Notes: generated by a model not told the origin, from the letters alone. A stretch of 64,000 nt of DNA from Coenobita brevimanus (GCA_032717465.1 CM064669.1:44254001-44318000); one strand, 5' to 3'. Positions 10,316-22,000 are shown, counted from the stretch's first letter. Numbers and translations: made by a program.

Positions 10316-10895
10316 TTTATGACTGCATTAGTAACTGCTTTACCATAAGGGTACGTTTTATCCCATTAATATATTGGTTAACATTTTATAACTTCCACTT
10401 GCATCAATTTGTCAAAGTTAAATGTTCATACTAACAATAGTGCAAATATTTTTGTTGGTATTGGTATTAGCAATATTTCTTGCATTCCCAGATGAAAACA
10501 TTTATCAGTAGTTTCCTTTATACTTCGGAGAGAAGAAAGAATAGTTTTCAAAACCAGAATTCCTCTATATGTTTCGTGGCCTATGTTTGTCAACAGGTTC
10601 AGTGCACTGGAGCCCAATGTTTTTGTTTACAGTGGCACCGGACTGTATTGTTTGCTTAAACAGAAAAGCATCGTTAGCATTCGAAAAACTTTCCCTGTGC
10701 GAGCTATTGTTTTATTGTTTTCCACTGCCCGAAATTTTAGCATCAGAAGTAAGAGAATTATATTGTATTTTGATCCACTGCAGGAAGTTTGAACACAAAT
10801 TTAACTCCTCCAGTCCGAGAAGATTTTTTTTTTTTTTCTCATAATTTTAGTGATTCCCTTGTTTCAGTGACGTATTTCTTGTTTTATTCTTGCTA
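10316..10895. other. Unassigned sequence
   Basis: No repeat unit, RNA or convincing coding region is seen between the minisatellite and the jockey-like fragment. Confidence 0.4.
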
Positions 10896-10896
10896 C

Positions 10897-11855
10897 AAAC
10901 AGTTTCCAATCGCCTGTATGGGTTCTGCCAGGGTCGCTTCACTGGCGATCTCTTCACGTTCTTTTCAGACTCCTGGTCATCCTCCTATCAGGACATTGGC
11001 AAAAACTTTGCCGTTGCACTTGACATCTTTAAGGCTTCTAATTGAGTCTGGTATAAATCCTAAATTTCCAAACTGCTTTCTTATGGTTCTGTCCCTCTAT
11101 CTCTGTCTTCATGTTTAATTTCCTTTGTGGTCGATATAGCTGCAGTTGAAGAGGGCCACCGTTCTTTTCCTAGAGCTGTTAGTTGTGGTGTTCTTCAGGA
11201 TTCTGTTATATCACCAATTCTCTTCCTTCTGTTCATCAGTGACCTTCTATGCTGTACAGCTAACCAACTCTCTTCTTCTCTTCGTCAATGACCCTTTAAG
11301 CTGTACGCCTAACCCTATCCACTCATACGCTGATTACTCCACCCATCACCTCTCCATTCGCTTCTCACAGCGTCCACCTCGGCAGTTGCCCCGACAAACC
11401 CCGGATGAGGCAATGGCACACCCAATATCTGACTTCGCTCGCATCTCTGATTGGGGTAGATGTAATCTTGTTGTTTTTAATGCATCAGAAACCAGTCAAA
11501 GTCTTCCACAGGAGTTCCTTTCATTTTTAACAATATTCAGCTCTTAATGGCTCCCTTCAGCCTCTGTCTCTGCACTGTTACAGCTTTCTCTCCTCTCTCG
11601 CTTCTTTAGTGGTCACTGCTTCTCTAAACTGTCCGTTTGTATCCATCCACCACTACGGCGAGAGCGTAGCATCCTCCTGGCAGCAAATTCCTTATCCCTT
11701 TTCTGTCCAACTCTCTACTGCACGAGTTAACCGATGCTCCCACTTATTCATGTATGCAGCAGATCATCTCAGAAACTGTCTTCCTTTGTTTGTATTTCCT
11801 GCTGCCTGTGACCTACAGTTATGTACACGCAATGTGTCAGAAATGTCAGAATGAA
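10897..11855 (+). pseudogene. Decayed jockey-like LINE reverse transcriptase
   Basis: Plus-strand RT blocks appear in order across several frames. They are YGFCQGRFTGDLF (the FRPGRSTGDLL block, about 10916), FAVALDIFKAS (the ALDISKAF block), CGVLQDSVISPILFLLFISD (the GVPQGS block, about 11173-11232) and IHSYADYSTHH (11320-11350), where YADY at 11326-11337 replaces catalytic YADD. ISDWGRCNLVVFNASET follows. A late block is RVNRCSHLFMYAADHLRNCLPLFVFP (11731-11805), the usual C-terminal region ending in a LPSSVFP-like motif. Two in-frame stops, shifts and the changed second catalytic Asp show that it is dead. The 5' part (ORF1, endonuclease) is missing. Confidence 0.8.
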
Positions 11856-11859
11856 CGGA

Positions 11860-12265
11860 TCTTGAATTTCGACTGTCTTATTTTGTTTTTATAATTTCTT
11901 GGATGGAACATCATTGCAGGATTCAACCCTTTGGTTCCATATTCCTTTCATTACCAAAAAAATGTTGTTGCTCTGTTTTGGAGAGACATTTTGAGCTAAA
12001 GGGGTTACATGTAGCCATCATAACACCTTCACTATCCGTTGTCCTTCCCGGCCCAAAAATAATCGCCAGGTGGAAACAAGTTTTAAAAATCGTTTTTTAG
12101 TGGGTAATTTAATTAGAAACTTTTCGAATTGGAAAAGTTAGACATTGCCAGTGCTAACTACTTCACGCCTTTCATAAACTGAAGAATATTGCCTGGAAGT
12201 TGCAAGATTAAATATGTTAAGACCTAGAGAGGCTTTTCGAAATGAAGTAGTTGTAGGTAACTCTT
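11860..12265. other. Unassigned sequence
   Basis: AT-rich sequence after the jockey-like fragment. It may include its 3' UTR, but no tail or boundary is visible. Confidence 0.35.
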
Positions 12266-12405
12266 ACTTTATTACAAGGCGCATTTTCTTAAGTAAAACC
12301 CTCACTAAATCCTTTTTTATAACACACCTTTCCTAAATTTAAATAAAAACCCCAATAAACCCTTTATTACAACACACCTTTACTTAAGTTAAAGAAAAAT
12401 TATTG
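12266..12405. repeat. Short tandem repeat, about 48 bp x 3
   Basis: The words ATTACAAGGCGCATTTTCTTAA (12271), TTATAACACACCTTTCCTAA (12317) and ATTACAACACACCTTTACTTAA (12366) mark three diverged copies spaced 46-49 bp. Confidence 0.7.
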
Positions 12406-12608
12406 ACCTGTAGTGTCATGAATAAACTAAAACACGTTTTCGAAGAGAATTGGTTAAGCCTGGCGGTGTTACGTTGTTCAGTGTAGGGATCAACCACGTA
12501 ATTACGATCATGTATAATTGTTGGATTTTCTTGTTATATTCTGGCCATAGTATCCAGCTTAGGATATCCTTTTTGAACAAGCAGGGTTAGGTGGAGTACG
12601 AGTATTCA

Positions 12609-12699
12609 TTAACCCTTCCACTACCAGAGGTTTCTCCTTAGCTAAGCAAAATAGCCTGGTGCAGCAAGAATCAAAAAGTAATCAGAGTGAAGGTGTTAA
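12609..12699 (+). mobile_element. Short foldback (MITE-like) element
   Basis: It begins TTAACCCTTCCACTAC and ends GAGTGAAGGTGTTAA, so the ends are inverted repeats. The middle holds CTTAGCTAAGCAAAATAGCC and GGTGCAGCAAGAATCAAA, matching the family described at 45050-48730. Confidence 0.55.
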
Positions 12700-12762
12700 T
12701 ATTTATAAAGATTCTTTTTTGATTGTTAATATTATATTGGTTAATATTGTTAATATTACATT

Positions 12763-14012
12763 GGTTTCCTGTGAGAGTGGGGCTGCGGGAGGGATGTGTG
12801 GTGTCGCCTTCGTTGTCTAATATTTATATGGATGGTGTTGTAAGAGAGGTGAATGCAAGAGTGTTAAGGTTTGAGTCCGGTGAATGCTGATGGTAGAGAG
12901 TGGAATCTGAATCAGCTGCTGCTTGCGTTTGCGTGCGGATGCTGCTGCACTGGTGGCTGATTCAGGGGAGAGATTGAGACAGTTGGTAGAGGAATTTGGA
13001 AGGGTGTGTGAAAGGAGGAAGTTGAGAGTAAATGAGAATAAGAGTAAAGTGATGAAATGTACGAGGTTGGTAGATGGTAGGAGGATGAATATAGTTTTGA
13101 ATGGTGAGTTGCTTGAGGAGGTAGAGTGTTTTAAGTATTTGGGGTCACATGTTGCTGTGGATAGAAGAATAGATGCAAAATTGAAGTTTAGAATGAATGA
13201 AGTAGGAAAGGTGCTGGGAGGAATGAAAAAAGTGTTTAAATGTTGTTCGCTTAGAATGGATGTAAAGAGAAGGCTGTATGAGGGTGTTGTGGTAGTGACT
13301 GCATTATATGGGGCTGAAACAGGGAATATGGGTGTAGCAGAGGGGAAAAGTTTGAATGTAATGGAGATCGGTGTTAGAGGATTATGTATGGAGTGACGCA
13401 TATGGATCGAATGAGAAATGATGAAGTGCGAAGGAGAACTGGAGTTGTTTGGGAGATGGCTGATCGAGTTGAGCAGAGGGTGTTGCGATGGTTTGGGCTT
13501 ATGGAGAGAATGGATGATGGGCGATTGGTGAAAAAGATAACAGGATCTGATGTGAGAGGTGTAAGGCTGAGAGGAAGACCAAATAGGATGGATGGACAGT
13601 GTGAAGAGAGCGTTGGATGCGAGAGGGATGTCTGTTCAGCGAGGAAGGGTGGCTGCGCGTGATAGAAATGATTGGAGAGAAATTGTGAATGAATAAATGA
13701 TGACGCAGCCCTGAGGGGATATTCTCCCACATTTGGTCAGATCAGCTGATCAGGTCAGGTGTGGGTAAGGGGATGGGTCCATTATGATGTAACAGGGGTA
13801 AACCAGCTCTGCTGTTGGGCACTGCTGCGGATGTCGCTGATTGCACTGCTCAGTTGACCCTCATGCAGTGTGGTGCAGTGAGAATCTGTCCCATCTCCCC
13901 ATGGGGCTAAGATGCGAATGAATGTGTTTGAGTGGATGAGTGAATTGGGAGTGTGTCGTCCTGTCTCTGCTACCTCCCATTGGGGGAAGCAACCTAGGTA
14001 TATAGATAGAAT
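12763..14012 (+). mobile_element. 5'-truncated LINE: RT C-terminal half plus 3' UTR
   Basis: The element starts inside the RT with VRVGLREGCVVSPSLSNIYM (the GLRQGC-PLSP block). A damaged catalytic region follows, where RADAAALVAD (about 12932) replaces a FADDAALVAD-type motif, so the second Asp is lost. Then LRQLVEEFGRVCERRKLRVN, EVECFKYLGSHVAVD and VVVVTALYGAET follow up to a stop near 13394. After a shift, GVTHMDRMRNDEVRRRTGVV and VLRWFGLMERMDDGRLVKK appear. A last shift gives a C-terminus that ends at a natural-looking TAA (13694-13696). The 3' UTR runs to TATATAGATAGA at about 14012. Group is not assigned beyond non-LTR RT. Confidence 0.85.
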
Positions 14013-14468
14013 ATTATTGTTACAGGTAAATGCCAATTTCGGAAATTTACCCGCACCAGTGGACATGAATCGTATGTTTGTGTGCTGAACCACAAAGACG
14101 TAATTCACATGTTAAGTGTTACTGATTCAACCCACCCCCACCCCCCACCCACACACACACACATCTTCCATTATAATTCTCTGTACACTGATGCGTTGGC
14201 AGTTGAATCACAACACTTCAGAGAACATGATGCTGCAGCAGTATTGTAGCCGTACATCACTTCTTGATAGTTGATTCCTGCACAATAAAATATTCTCTCA
14301 TAAAAGTTCGAGTATTCTTCCACTCTAGAGAAATACGAATTGCAAATCAACTCTTTGTTAATCCCGTGAGAGACCCCAGGACGTCATTTTTATTTCATAT
14401 CTGCCATCATTGTTTAAGTATTCAATAAGGGTGAGATTGTGAGGTGGAGGGATGAGGTGTTTCCTTCA

Positions 14469-14565
14469 TTAACCTTTTCAACAAGGGATGATTCCCCAGA
14501 GTCAAATAAAATCGCTAGGAAACAGTAAGCATAATATAAGTATGTCCTCGGGTTGAAGGTGTTAA
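14469..14565 (+). mobile_element. Short foldback (MITE-like) element
   Basis: It starts TTAACCTTTTCAACAAG and ends GGTTGAAGGTGTTAA. The core has GAGTCAAATAAAATCGC and a CAGTAAGCATAA segment, as in other copies of the 95-bp family. Confidence 0.55.
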
Positions 14566-14587
14566 AACTTTAAGAAAAAAGCTTTTG

Positions 14588-14615
14588 ATAATAATAATGA
14601 TAATAATAATAATGA

Positions 14616-14675
<60 letters not shown>

Positions 14676-14748
14676 CCTCACCCTGCCCTTGGTTGGGAAA
14701 GGAGGTCCGGATGATGATGATGACGATGATGATGATGATTATTATTAG
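14588..14748. repeat. (AAT)n(ATT)n palindromic microsatellite plus (GAT)n
   Basis: An AAT/GAT run up to about 14640 is followed without a gap by an ATT run to 14675. The two halves are complementary and could fold into a hairpin of about 40 bp per arm. After a spacer, a degenerate GAT run follows (14710-14748). Confidence 0.9.
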
Positions 14749-14749
14749 T

Positions 14750-15095
14750 TATATATTCATTTCATAAATTATTTTTCGTAATCAGGCAACCCAAACCCTC
14801 CTGACCCGCAGTATAAGTACAGTATCTCTTCATGGACAGTATATCAGTGCAGAGACAACATGCAGGCTTAATGCTCAGCAGACACAGGGTGAGCACCTTA
14901 TATAACCAATGGAAAGAATCACATTACAGATGGTAAAATATGCAAGTCGAAGTTATGTTCCTGAAACATCACAAGAATATGGCAAGCCTGTACATAAAGT
15001 AAAACCAGAAGAATAAAGAAATAGTGTACAAAAACGTCAGTTACACCTGACCTTCTCCTGGACACAAAACTATTCGTAATTAAAGACCATTTGAA
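14750..15095. other. Unassigned sequence
   Basis: Nothing recognised between the microsatellite and the 72-bp array. Confidence 0.35.
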
Positions 15096-15099
15096 TATG

Positions 15100-15525
15100 A
15101 AAGACACATTGCACCGGCACAAGGTCCATTACATCAGTGCAGTTTTAACATTGCTCTCACTACAAGAAAGACACGTTTCATTGCACCGGCACGAGATCCA
15201 TCTTGTCAGTGCAGTTTGAACATTACTTACACCATAAGAAAGACACATTTCATTGCACCGGCACAAGATCCATCATATTAGTGCAGTTTTAACATTACTT
15301 TCACCATAAGAAGGACACATTTAATTGAAAAAGCGGGATCACATCATTGCAGTTTTAACATTAATTTCACCACAGGAAAGACACATTTCATTGTATCAGC
15401 ACAAGATCCATCACATCATTGCAGTTTTAACATTACTTTCACCACAAGAAAGACACACTTCATTGCACCAGCACAGGATCTATCACATCAGTGCAGTTTT
15501 AACATTACTTTCACCACAAGATTTC
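15100..15525. repeat. 72-bp tandem array, about 6 copies
   Basis: GCACCGGCAC/GCACCAGCAC landmarks occur at 15111, 15183, 15255, about 15325 (diverged), 15393 and 15465, spaced 72 bp. Each is followed by ATCCAT, CAGTGCAGTTTTAACATTAC and CAC(C/T)A(C/T)AAGAAAGACAC. The period is a multiple of three, so a 24-residue repeat appears in one frame; I do not call it a gene. Confidence 0.9.
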
Positions 15526-15925
15526 GTCAGTCCAGGAACCCTTGAGACCATCTCCCCACCACCACTGCCACCCAACACGACACTCCACAATCATACACAG
15601 ACACTTGGCCACCACATCGCTCCATAATATCTCCAAGCAAACTGTATCCTTTCATAGCCATCCGGGATATGCATTTGACTGAGGCTTCACCACACAGGTT
15701 GGCATGGCTCATAGTCAGTATACAAAGTCCACATTAATATTGCCATATCTTCTTGAATAAGATGATGATGGTCACGAAGAAGCCTTTTGAAAAAGAATGT
15801 AAAACCACAGTATTGCCATATTCTTCCATTCAGCTGTTGAAAATAAACTTCATTCAGACTAAAATGTGCAGGTTAATGAAGGTGGGCGAACTGTAACTGA
15901 AATTAATCTATATACTTTCTGTAGG

Positions 15926-16225
15926 CTAGAAGGCCACCAAGGGGGAGCCAGCAGCACATGAGTCAGTTTGTCCAGCTAGCAACTGGTAGATCCCGAGTTT
16001 GATTCTGCAGCCAGTCAGACTCTTGGACAAAGTTTGTTTCTCCTTGGTCCCTGTTCACCCAGTGGTACAGCTGGGGACTTGGGTGTGAATTAAGTTGTTG
16101 TGGGCCATATTCTTGAGGTAGATCGTTACTCATTATCAATTGTTTGCCGTAGTTACCTTCGTGCAATCCATGGGCATTATTTCTATGGCGTCTTCCAGTC
16201 CAACACAGACTAGAACCTAAACACA
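15926..16225 (+). mobile_element. tRNA-derived SINE-like element
   Basis: A B-box-like GAGTTTGATTC (15995-16005) lies within a tRNA-like 3' half. The body follows, with TTTCTCCTTGGTCCCTGTTC, ACCCAGTGGTACAGCTGG and GGGTGTGAATTAAG. That body style recurs in crustacean tRNA-SINEs as I know them. The A-box side is too decayed to place with certainty. Confidence 0.5.
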
Positions 16226-16639
16226 AGCCATGCTTTCCTCACCTTAATGCCGTCCCTGCCACCATAGCTCATTTTGTTCACCTGATGAACCCTCATTCAC
16301 ACAGAGATATGTCAGTTTAATCTCGGTAACAGATCTCTCTCAGCGCCTGGTTAGTGACCGGATTTTTATACCAGACCATTTGATTAATGTCCACGTGAAT
16401 CTTGGGCCAAAACTATAACGCCTCTGTAAATCATGTCTCTGCCACCAAATGTCTTTCACTGTTAACAGCTTGTCCGTCCGCAGTACGTGTTCATTTACCG
16501 TGATTTTTTTTATGTTGATGTGAGAACCTGTGTGGCAGAATACCATCATACACTATTGAAGTATTGAAAATGCTTCGTCACAAAAATATAACAGAGGAGA
16601 ATCCATTACTCATTTGAGCTCAGAGAAAGTCCCTGTTCC

Positions 16640-16745
16640 AAGATTCGTAAGTGGTGGTAGCGTGGTTTCCTAGGGGGATATAAGTCATGATCAAATCCTG
16701 GAACGGGGACTGTCTCTTAGCTGGGATGTCTGTTGTAGAATAATT
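16640..16745 (+). mobile_element. Possible tRNA-derived SINE fragment
   Basis: TGGTAGCGTGG (about 16655-16665) resembles an A box and GATCAAATCCT (16689-16699) a B box, 35 bp apart. The body after it is short. It could also be chance similarity. Confidence 0.35.
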
Positions 16746-17368
16746 TTATACATCATCATTAGATTCCCGCCAAAAGAGAGACTGACACAAACAAAACAAG
16801 TGTTTGGCAAAAACTACAGTATAAATCAAACATTTCAGGAGGCAAGAATTAACTCAGCTCTGTAGCAGCTTCATTAATAACGACGAAAATAAATATATAC
16901 TGGTAAGTGCCAGGTTTTCAAAATTCGAGCTTCGTTTTCGGGGAAATAAAACAACGAGAGCAATGTATTCTCCCATGTTATATTTTTGTTATGAAACATT
17001 TTCAGTACTTCAGTAATGTATGATAGTATTTTGCCACAAAGGTTCACACATCAACATAGAAAAATCACTGTAGTTTAACACGTACTCGGGGTGGACTAGC
17101 TACTAACGGTGGTGGCCTGTAGCGGTAGGCAGCTTCACAAGTCCCCCGATGGAAAAGTAATATCATGCTGGATAAAATAGTGTGAAGACATAAATGATAT
17201 AGTTGAATTATCTTGTTTTAAAGAGGTTTGCAGTATAATAAGTATATTTTATTAGTTTTGAAAGTAATGCAGTCAGAAGGAGGAAAGTTTCAAGCCAAAA
17301 CAAATTAAAATTAAAAAATGCGGGTATATTTTCCTTGAAACTTACTTTTTCCTTGTCAGCGGAGTTTT

Positions 17369-17371
<3 letters not shown>
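16746..17371. other. Unassigned sequence
   Basis: AT-rich, with no repeat unit or coding signal that I can support. Confidence 0.35.

Positions 17372-17425
<54 letters not shown>
17372..17425. repeat. (GA)27 microsatellite
   Basis: Perfect GA run. Confidence 0.95.
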
Positions 17426-17427
<2 letters not shown>

Positions 17428-17520
17428 ACATTTTTCCGATACCCATAATTGCATGTAGCATAATTGGAATCACGTACAGTATTATGCCCGAGGTACAGTC
17501 TGTGAGGTCCAGTAATTCAC

Positions 17521-18331
17521 TCAGCACACTGCCACCAGCCAATAAACCCAGCACACTGCCACAAGCCTATAAACCCAGCACACTGCCACCAGCCAATAAA
17601 CCCAGCACACTGCCACAAGCCTATAAACCCAGCACAGTGCCACCAGCCAATAAACCCAGCACACTGCCACCAGCCAATAATCCCAGCACACTGCCACCAG
17701 CCAATAATCCCAGCACACTGCCACCAGCCTATTAACCCAGCACACTGCCACCAGACTATTAACCCAGCACACTGCCACCAGACTATTAACCCAGCACACT
17801 GCCACCAGCCAATAATCCCAGCACACTGCCACCGGCCTTTGCCCAGCACACTGCCACCAGCCTGTAAGCCCAGCACACTTCCACCAGCCAATAAACCCAG
17901 CACACTGCCACCAGCCAATAAACCCAGCACACTGCCACCAGCCAATAAACCCAGCACACTGCCACCAGCCAATAAACCCAGCACACTGCCACCAGCCAAT
18001 AAACCCAGCACACTGCCACCAGCCTGTAAGCCCAGCACACTGCCACCAGCCAATAAACCCAGCACACTGCCACCAGCCAATAAACCCAGCACACTGCCAC
18101 CAGCCAATAAACCCAGCACACTGCCACCAGCCAATAATTGCAGCACATTGCCACCAGCCAATAATCCCAGCACACTGCCACCAGCCAATAATCCCAGCAC
18201 ACTGCCACCAGCCAATAAACCCAGCACACTGCCACCAGCCAATAAACCCAGCACACTGCCACCAGCCAATAAACCCAGCACATTGCCACCAGCCAATAAA
18301 CCTAGCACACTGCAACCAGCCAATAAACTCA
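17521..18331. repeat. 27-bp minisatellite, about 30 copies
   Basis: The unit is CCCAGCACACTGCCACCA plus GCCAATAAA. Variants carry CTATTAA, CTGTAAG or TTTGCCC at the end. Nine codons per unit make a plus-strand repeat PSTLPPANK, and all minus-strand frames are also largely open. There is no signal peptide, flanking coding sequence or splice signal to show that it is translated. The simplest call is non-coding minisatellite; a Pro/Ser/Thr-rich repeat exon is a remote alternative. Confidence 0.9.
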
Positions 18332-18334
18332 GTC

Positions 18335-19829
18335 ACTCGCACAATCATACCTCTTGTTTGTGTCGTCAAAGACTTAGCTATTATGATCGAATCTGTTAAT
18401 GCGTATTTATTTATACTTGCTCTCAAAATATAACATGAATGCCTGAACCATTTTGGATCAAAGTTTTCACATACATTGTGTGTACAGATGGGAAAAAGTG
18501 ATTAAATTATGGAGCCGGTCGATCAGAGATTAAAGTCACTGGTCAAAGTGAAAATTCGGGCATGTTGTTGCTATACTCCGTGAAGTGCTTTTGATACAGG
18601 TTCAGGTGTAACAAGCTGGGTGATATATTATTATGTGGAGCAGAGACTTTCAAGGCTTGAATCATTAGGGAATTATATGATATTCAGAATAAATGGTGTG
18701 GTATAAGTGATTATGACGTGCCGGTGGGGTCTAATGGAAGAGAAGTAATTGTATGCGGTGTATACCTTGGGCATGAAGTTCAGATCAACATCTCCGACAC
18801 TTGCACCAGTTTTCTTTGTTGCCGTATCTTATAAACGTCATTTTAAGAATTTATGTCATGGTATTAGTGTTGGAGCATTTGTGACATGTTGGTGAGTACA
18901 AGAGTACTCGGTGTCCACGAATTAAAACCTACAGACTGTTCCCTTCGTCAGCCAGAATAATGCTGGCAACCATATAGTCCCCAGCAACCCTCTGGTTTGC
19001 TCACTTCACTACCACCGCACCATAGAAAACATCTTCATCACATCAACACTAGCCAGATGTAGTGCAGTGAGGCCGACCGCTGCAGTATTTAAATATATAA
19101 CGAGGAAGTGATGATGGCGGCTCATCATACTGTCATTCTCCCTTGTCTTAACACCTTCACCTCGATGACGTCTTCTTCGCTGTGTTAAAGCTACAACCTC
19201 ATTGTTATATTTAAATATAGGAAGGAGTACTCATGATGCAGCCGTGAAATGTCGACTCTCTCTAATCCTTCACTATGATAGGTTGCAGGGAAGTTTAGTC
19301 AGTATATCTGGTGCCAACAACAGTGTAATATAATACACGTCATAGCATTGAAAAGTTAATCACACCTATAATCCGACGCTAGGCCTACTTATTCTGCTGC
19401 CAGGTATATTTATTGAGCTTTGGGGAACCATCTTTTAGTGAAGTAATGAAAGCTGTACATTACCCCTCCAGTTTGACGAGTGTCTCCGGATCTGTGTACA
19501 ATCAACTGATATAAGTTGGGATGGGAAATTAAAGGAGTCATCTTAGTGAAATGGTTGATAGGAAGAGATATCAGGCAGTCCAAGGTAAAACAGGAAGATA
19601 AGTGCCCAGTGCGATATGTTACAGCTGTATTTATGCAGTTAATTCATGTACTGACTGGTGTAGTGAAATGCTATTTCTTTTGACCCATTCAGAACAGTGA
19701 CAGCTTTCACATTCTATTTCGCTACCTCAGTTGTCTTTGCTTTAGGCATAATCATCTTTATATTCAAGAGGGTAAACTCCAGCTTTCCTTTCTGAATGTT
19801 CCACTCAAAGCAAATGCCGCATACAACAT
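18335..19829. other. Unassigned sequence
   Basis: No repeat array, RNA or coding region is recognised. A half-copy of the foldback family (TTAACACCTTCACCTCGATGACG) sits near 19148-19175. Confidence 0.4.
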
Positions 19830-20080
19830 GAACGTCCAGATCGGTCCCCCGCACCGAGCTCTTTAATATGGAGGGGCCATCTCCGCAACGTGCGTGTGAC
19901 TTTGGCCGCCATATTGAAACACCGCACTCGTCGCCTGTGTTAATGCAATTGGAATACTGTTAGCTTGCTGTCTCTGTTTCGCTGTTGCTTCAGTAAGCTG
20001 CACAGTGGACCATGACTATATATTTTCCGGATTCGTCAGCTAATTTCAAAAGGTGCGGGCGTCAGGTGAGGTGCAAAAAC
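19830..20080 (+). promoter_or_regulatory. Candidate promoter / 5' exon region, CpG-richer
   Basis: This stretch is richer in GC and CpG than its surroundings (CCCCCGCACCGAGC, CTCCGCAACGTGCG). GCCGCCATATT at 19905-19915 fits the YY1-type motif common near animal promoters. A strong splice-donor-like CAG|GTGAGG occurs at 20063-20071. No TATA box is evident. It could be the core promoter and non-coding first exon of a host gene on the plus strand, but there is no transcript evidence. Confidence 0.3.
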
Positions 20081-20443
20081 ATGGCTGCCACTACATCAAC
20101 GCCGCCCCGGGGCCCTGGCGGCGGGCACACAAACTGCGCAGCGCAATCTGTGAGAAAGGCCGTCCATATAATAGAGCACAGTGGTCCCCCACCGGCACAA
20201 AACGTAAACACAGCAGCAGCAGACGGTAACAGTCTGTTAGGGAAACTAATATGGCAGAAGAGACAAGTTAATGTGGCCGTATGTGAGGGTAATGTGACAC
20301 TTGTAGCACCATGCTTAAGCGGTGGGGGCTGGAGCCTTGACACTGCTAAAAGGCCGTATTGTTTTAAACTTAGCAGTTTTGTTTGTCTCTTGAATTATTT
20401 AATTTTCTATATTAAACGCACGCCCTTATTAACCCTCTCGTGA
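20081..20443 (+). CDS. Candidate short or first-exon reading frame, unknown function
   Basis: The ATG at 20081 has an excellent animal start context (AAAAACATGG) and lies just inside the GC-richer block. The 120-codon frame begins MAATTSTPPRGPGGGHTNC, an Ala/Thr/Pro/Gly-rich start as in many first exons, and continues through HIIEHSGPPPAQNVNTAAAD. The last 25 residues are hydrophobic and look like read-through into AT-rich DNA. No domain is recognised. The frame also extends upstream to 20012, across the donor-like site at 20065/20066. The opposite strand is open too (20343-20062), which lowers confidence. A first coding exon, a chance frame, or a piece of an unknown repeat are all possible. 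Confidence 0.2.
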   Translation: MAATTSTPPRGPGGGHTNCAAQSVRKAVHIIEHSGPPPAQNVNTAAADGNSLLGKLIWQKRQVNVAVCEGNVTLVAPCLSGGGWSLDTAKRPYCFKLSSFVCLLNYLIFYIKRTPLLTLS

Positions 20444-20449
20444 TTGGGT

Positions 20450-21340
20450 CAGTTCCATAACGCGTTTCTTCTAACGTGACGAACATCATAAACCTGTTTA
20501 AGTCCATTTGATGGTCAGATGTAGCCAGATTGGATGGTGGAATAGATTAGCAACCAAGAAGACTCATTCCTGTCTCATAACCAAGGCTCACCGTATTTCA
20601 TGCACCTGCGACTTAGTGTACTGCTTTAGGGAGTGGTCCACTTCTGTCAGATGAAAACAAATTGACGGTAGTATTCTGTTCCTGATAACGCCAAATGGTT
20701 TTGTTCAGTGAGAGGGACTAGTGGAAGTCAGAGGGTTAATAATCAGTGCAACTGACCTTCTCATGATAAGAACTATTGTCGTGTTGTAATCCTGATAGCG
20801 CCAGACTATTTTATTCCGCCGAGCAAGTCATAAGAGCTTGACTGTTCAGCAAAAGCCTTCCGTGGAAAATATAGCAACTTCAAGCCAAGCGACTGATGAC
20901 GGTATGCGCCGGACCATAATAGAGTATCGTGAACTGTCCAGGATGCGGTTGAAGTGTGAAGGACAAGAAATGACTTGTAGGCATTTATTATTTATTTTTA
21001 CTTACAGGTTGCAGGGGGGGGGGATTACGGCTGGAGGTGGGTAGTGAGGAGGCAGGAGTACAAGAAGAAGGCGTAGAATAATGCCCATCGACTACACGAG
21101 GGTCATTAAGGGTAGATGTAATGGGGTATTGGGGAGACTGGAGTGATAGTGGTAGGCCTGCAATGGAGGATGGGAGGGTCGGAGGTGCAGATGGGATATA
21201 ATGGGGAGTGGGATGTTTGGAAAATTCAGGAATAGGGATGTTTTGAGGGGATGGGCAAGAACTGGGATGTAATGGGCTGGGATGGATCGATGGACAAGAT
21301 GTATTGGGAATAGGAGGGTTGGAAAGGCAGGAGTTGGGAA
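20450..21340. other. Unassigned, becoming G-rich
   Basis: Unrecognised sequence to about 21040, then G-rich plus-strand DNA (GGGATGGG-like words) leading into the 32-bp array. Confidence 0.4.
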
Positions 21341-21344
21341 TTAA

Positions 21345-21585
21345 TGGGGATGGGACGGTTAGAGGAGCAGGAGTAGGGATGTAATGGGGGTTGGAGGGGC
21401 AAGAGTAGGGATGTAATGGGGGTTGGAGGGACAGGGATAGGGATGTAATGGAGGTTGGAGGGACAGGGTTAAGGATGTAATGGGGGTTGGAGGGACAGGG
21501 TTAGGGATGCATTGGGGGTTGGAGGGGCAGGGATAGGGACGTAATGAGGGTTGGAGGGGCAGGAGTAGGGTATAATTAATCGGGG
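21345..21585. repeat. 32-bp G-rich minisatellite, about 7 copies
   Basis: The unit is GTAGGGATGTAATGGGGG plus TTGGAGGGGCAAGA. Copies are about 80-90% alike by eye. Runs of three to five G could form quadruplexes. Confidence 0.85.
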
Positions 21586-21948
21586 TATGGGAGGGTAGGG
21601 GCTGGGAGTTGGATGTTGTGAAGGAGAGGAGTTGGGATGATCATTAAAAAATTACATAACGCAGAGAAGAGGGGTATATATATCAAGCCAGGCATTACCT
21701 TGTGCTCAGGAGGGGGATGTCAGAAAAGTGCTGTCAGTAAAATGCATTGCCCAAGTAAAAAGGATTTAATCTTATTACTTGGTGTGGCCTACATTCGTTT
21801 AACTATGGCCACAGCGCAAAACCTGCTAAGAACATTACACGTCTGTTCTGTATTAATGGAAATAATAGTCATGATGATAGTAATCCCTCGCACAAAACAA
21901 GACGAACCTGTTACTAACGGCTCTTGTGCATAACACAAGGACAGTGAC

Positions 21949-21952
<4 letters not shown>

Positions 21953-21984
<32 letters not shown>

Positions 21985-22000
21985 TTTTTTTTTTTTTTTC
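21953..22000. repeat. (CT)n then poly-T
   Basis: CT run to about 21980, followed by a T run. Confidence 0.9.
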
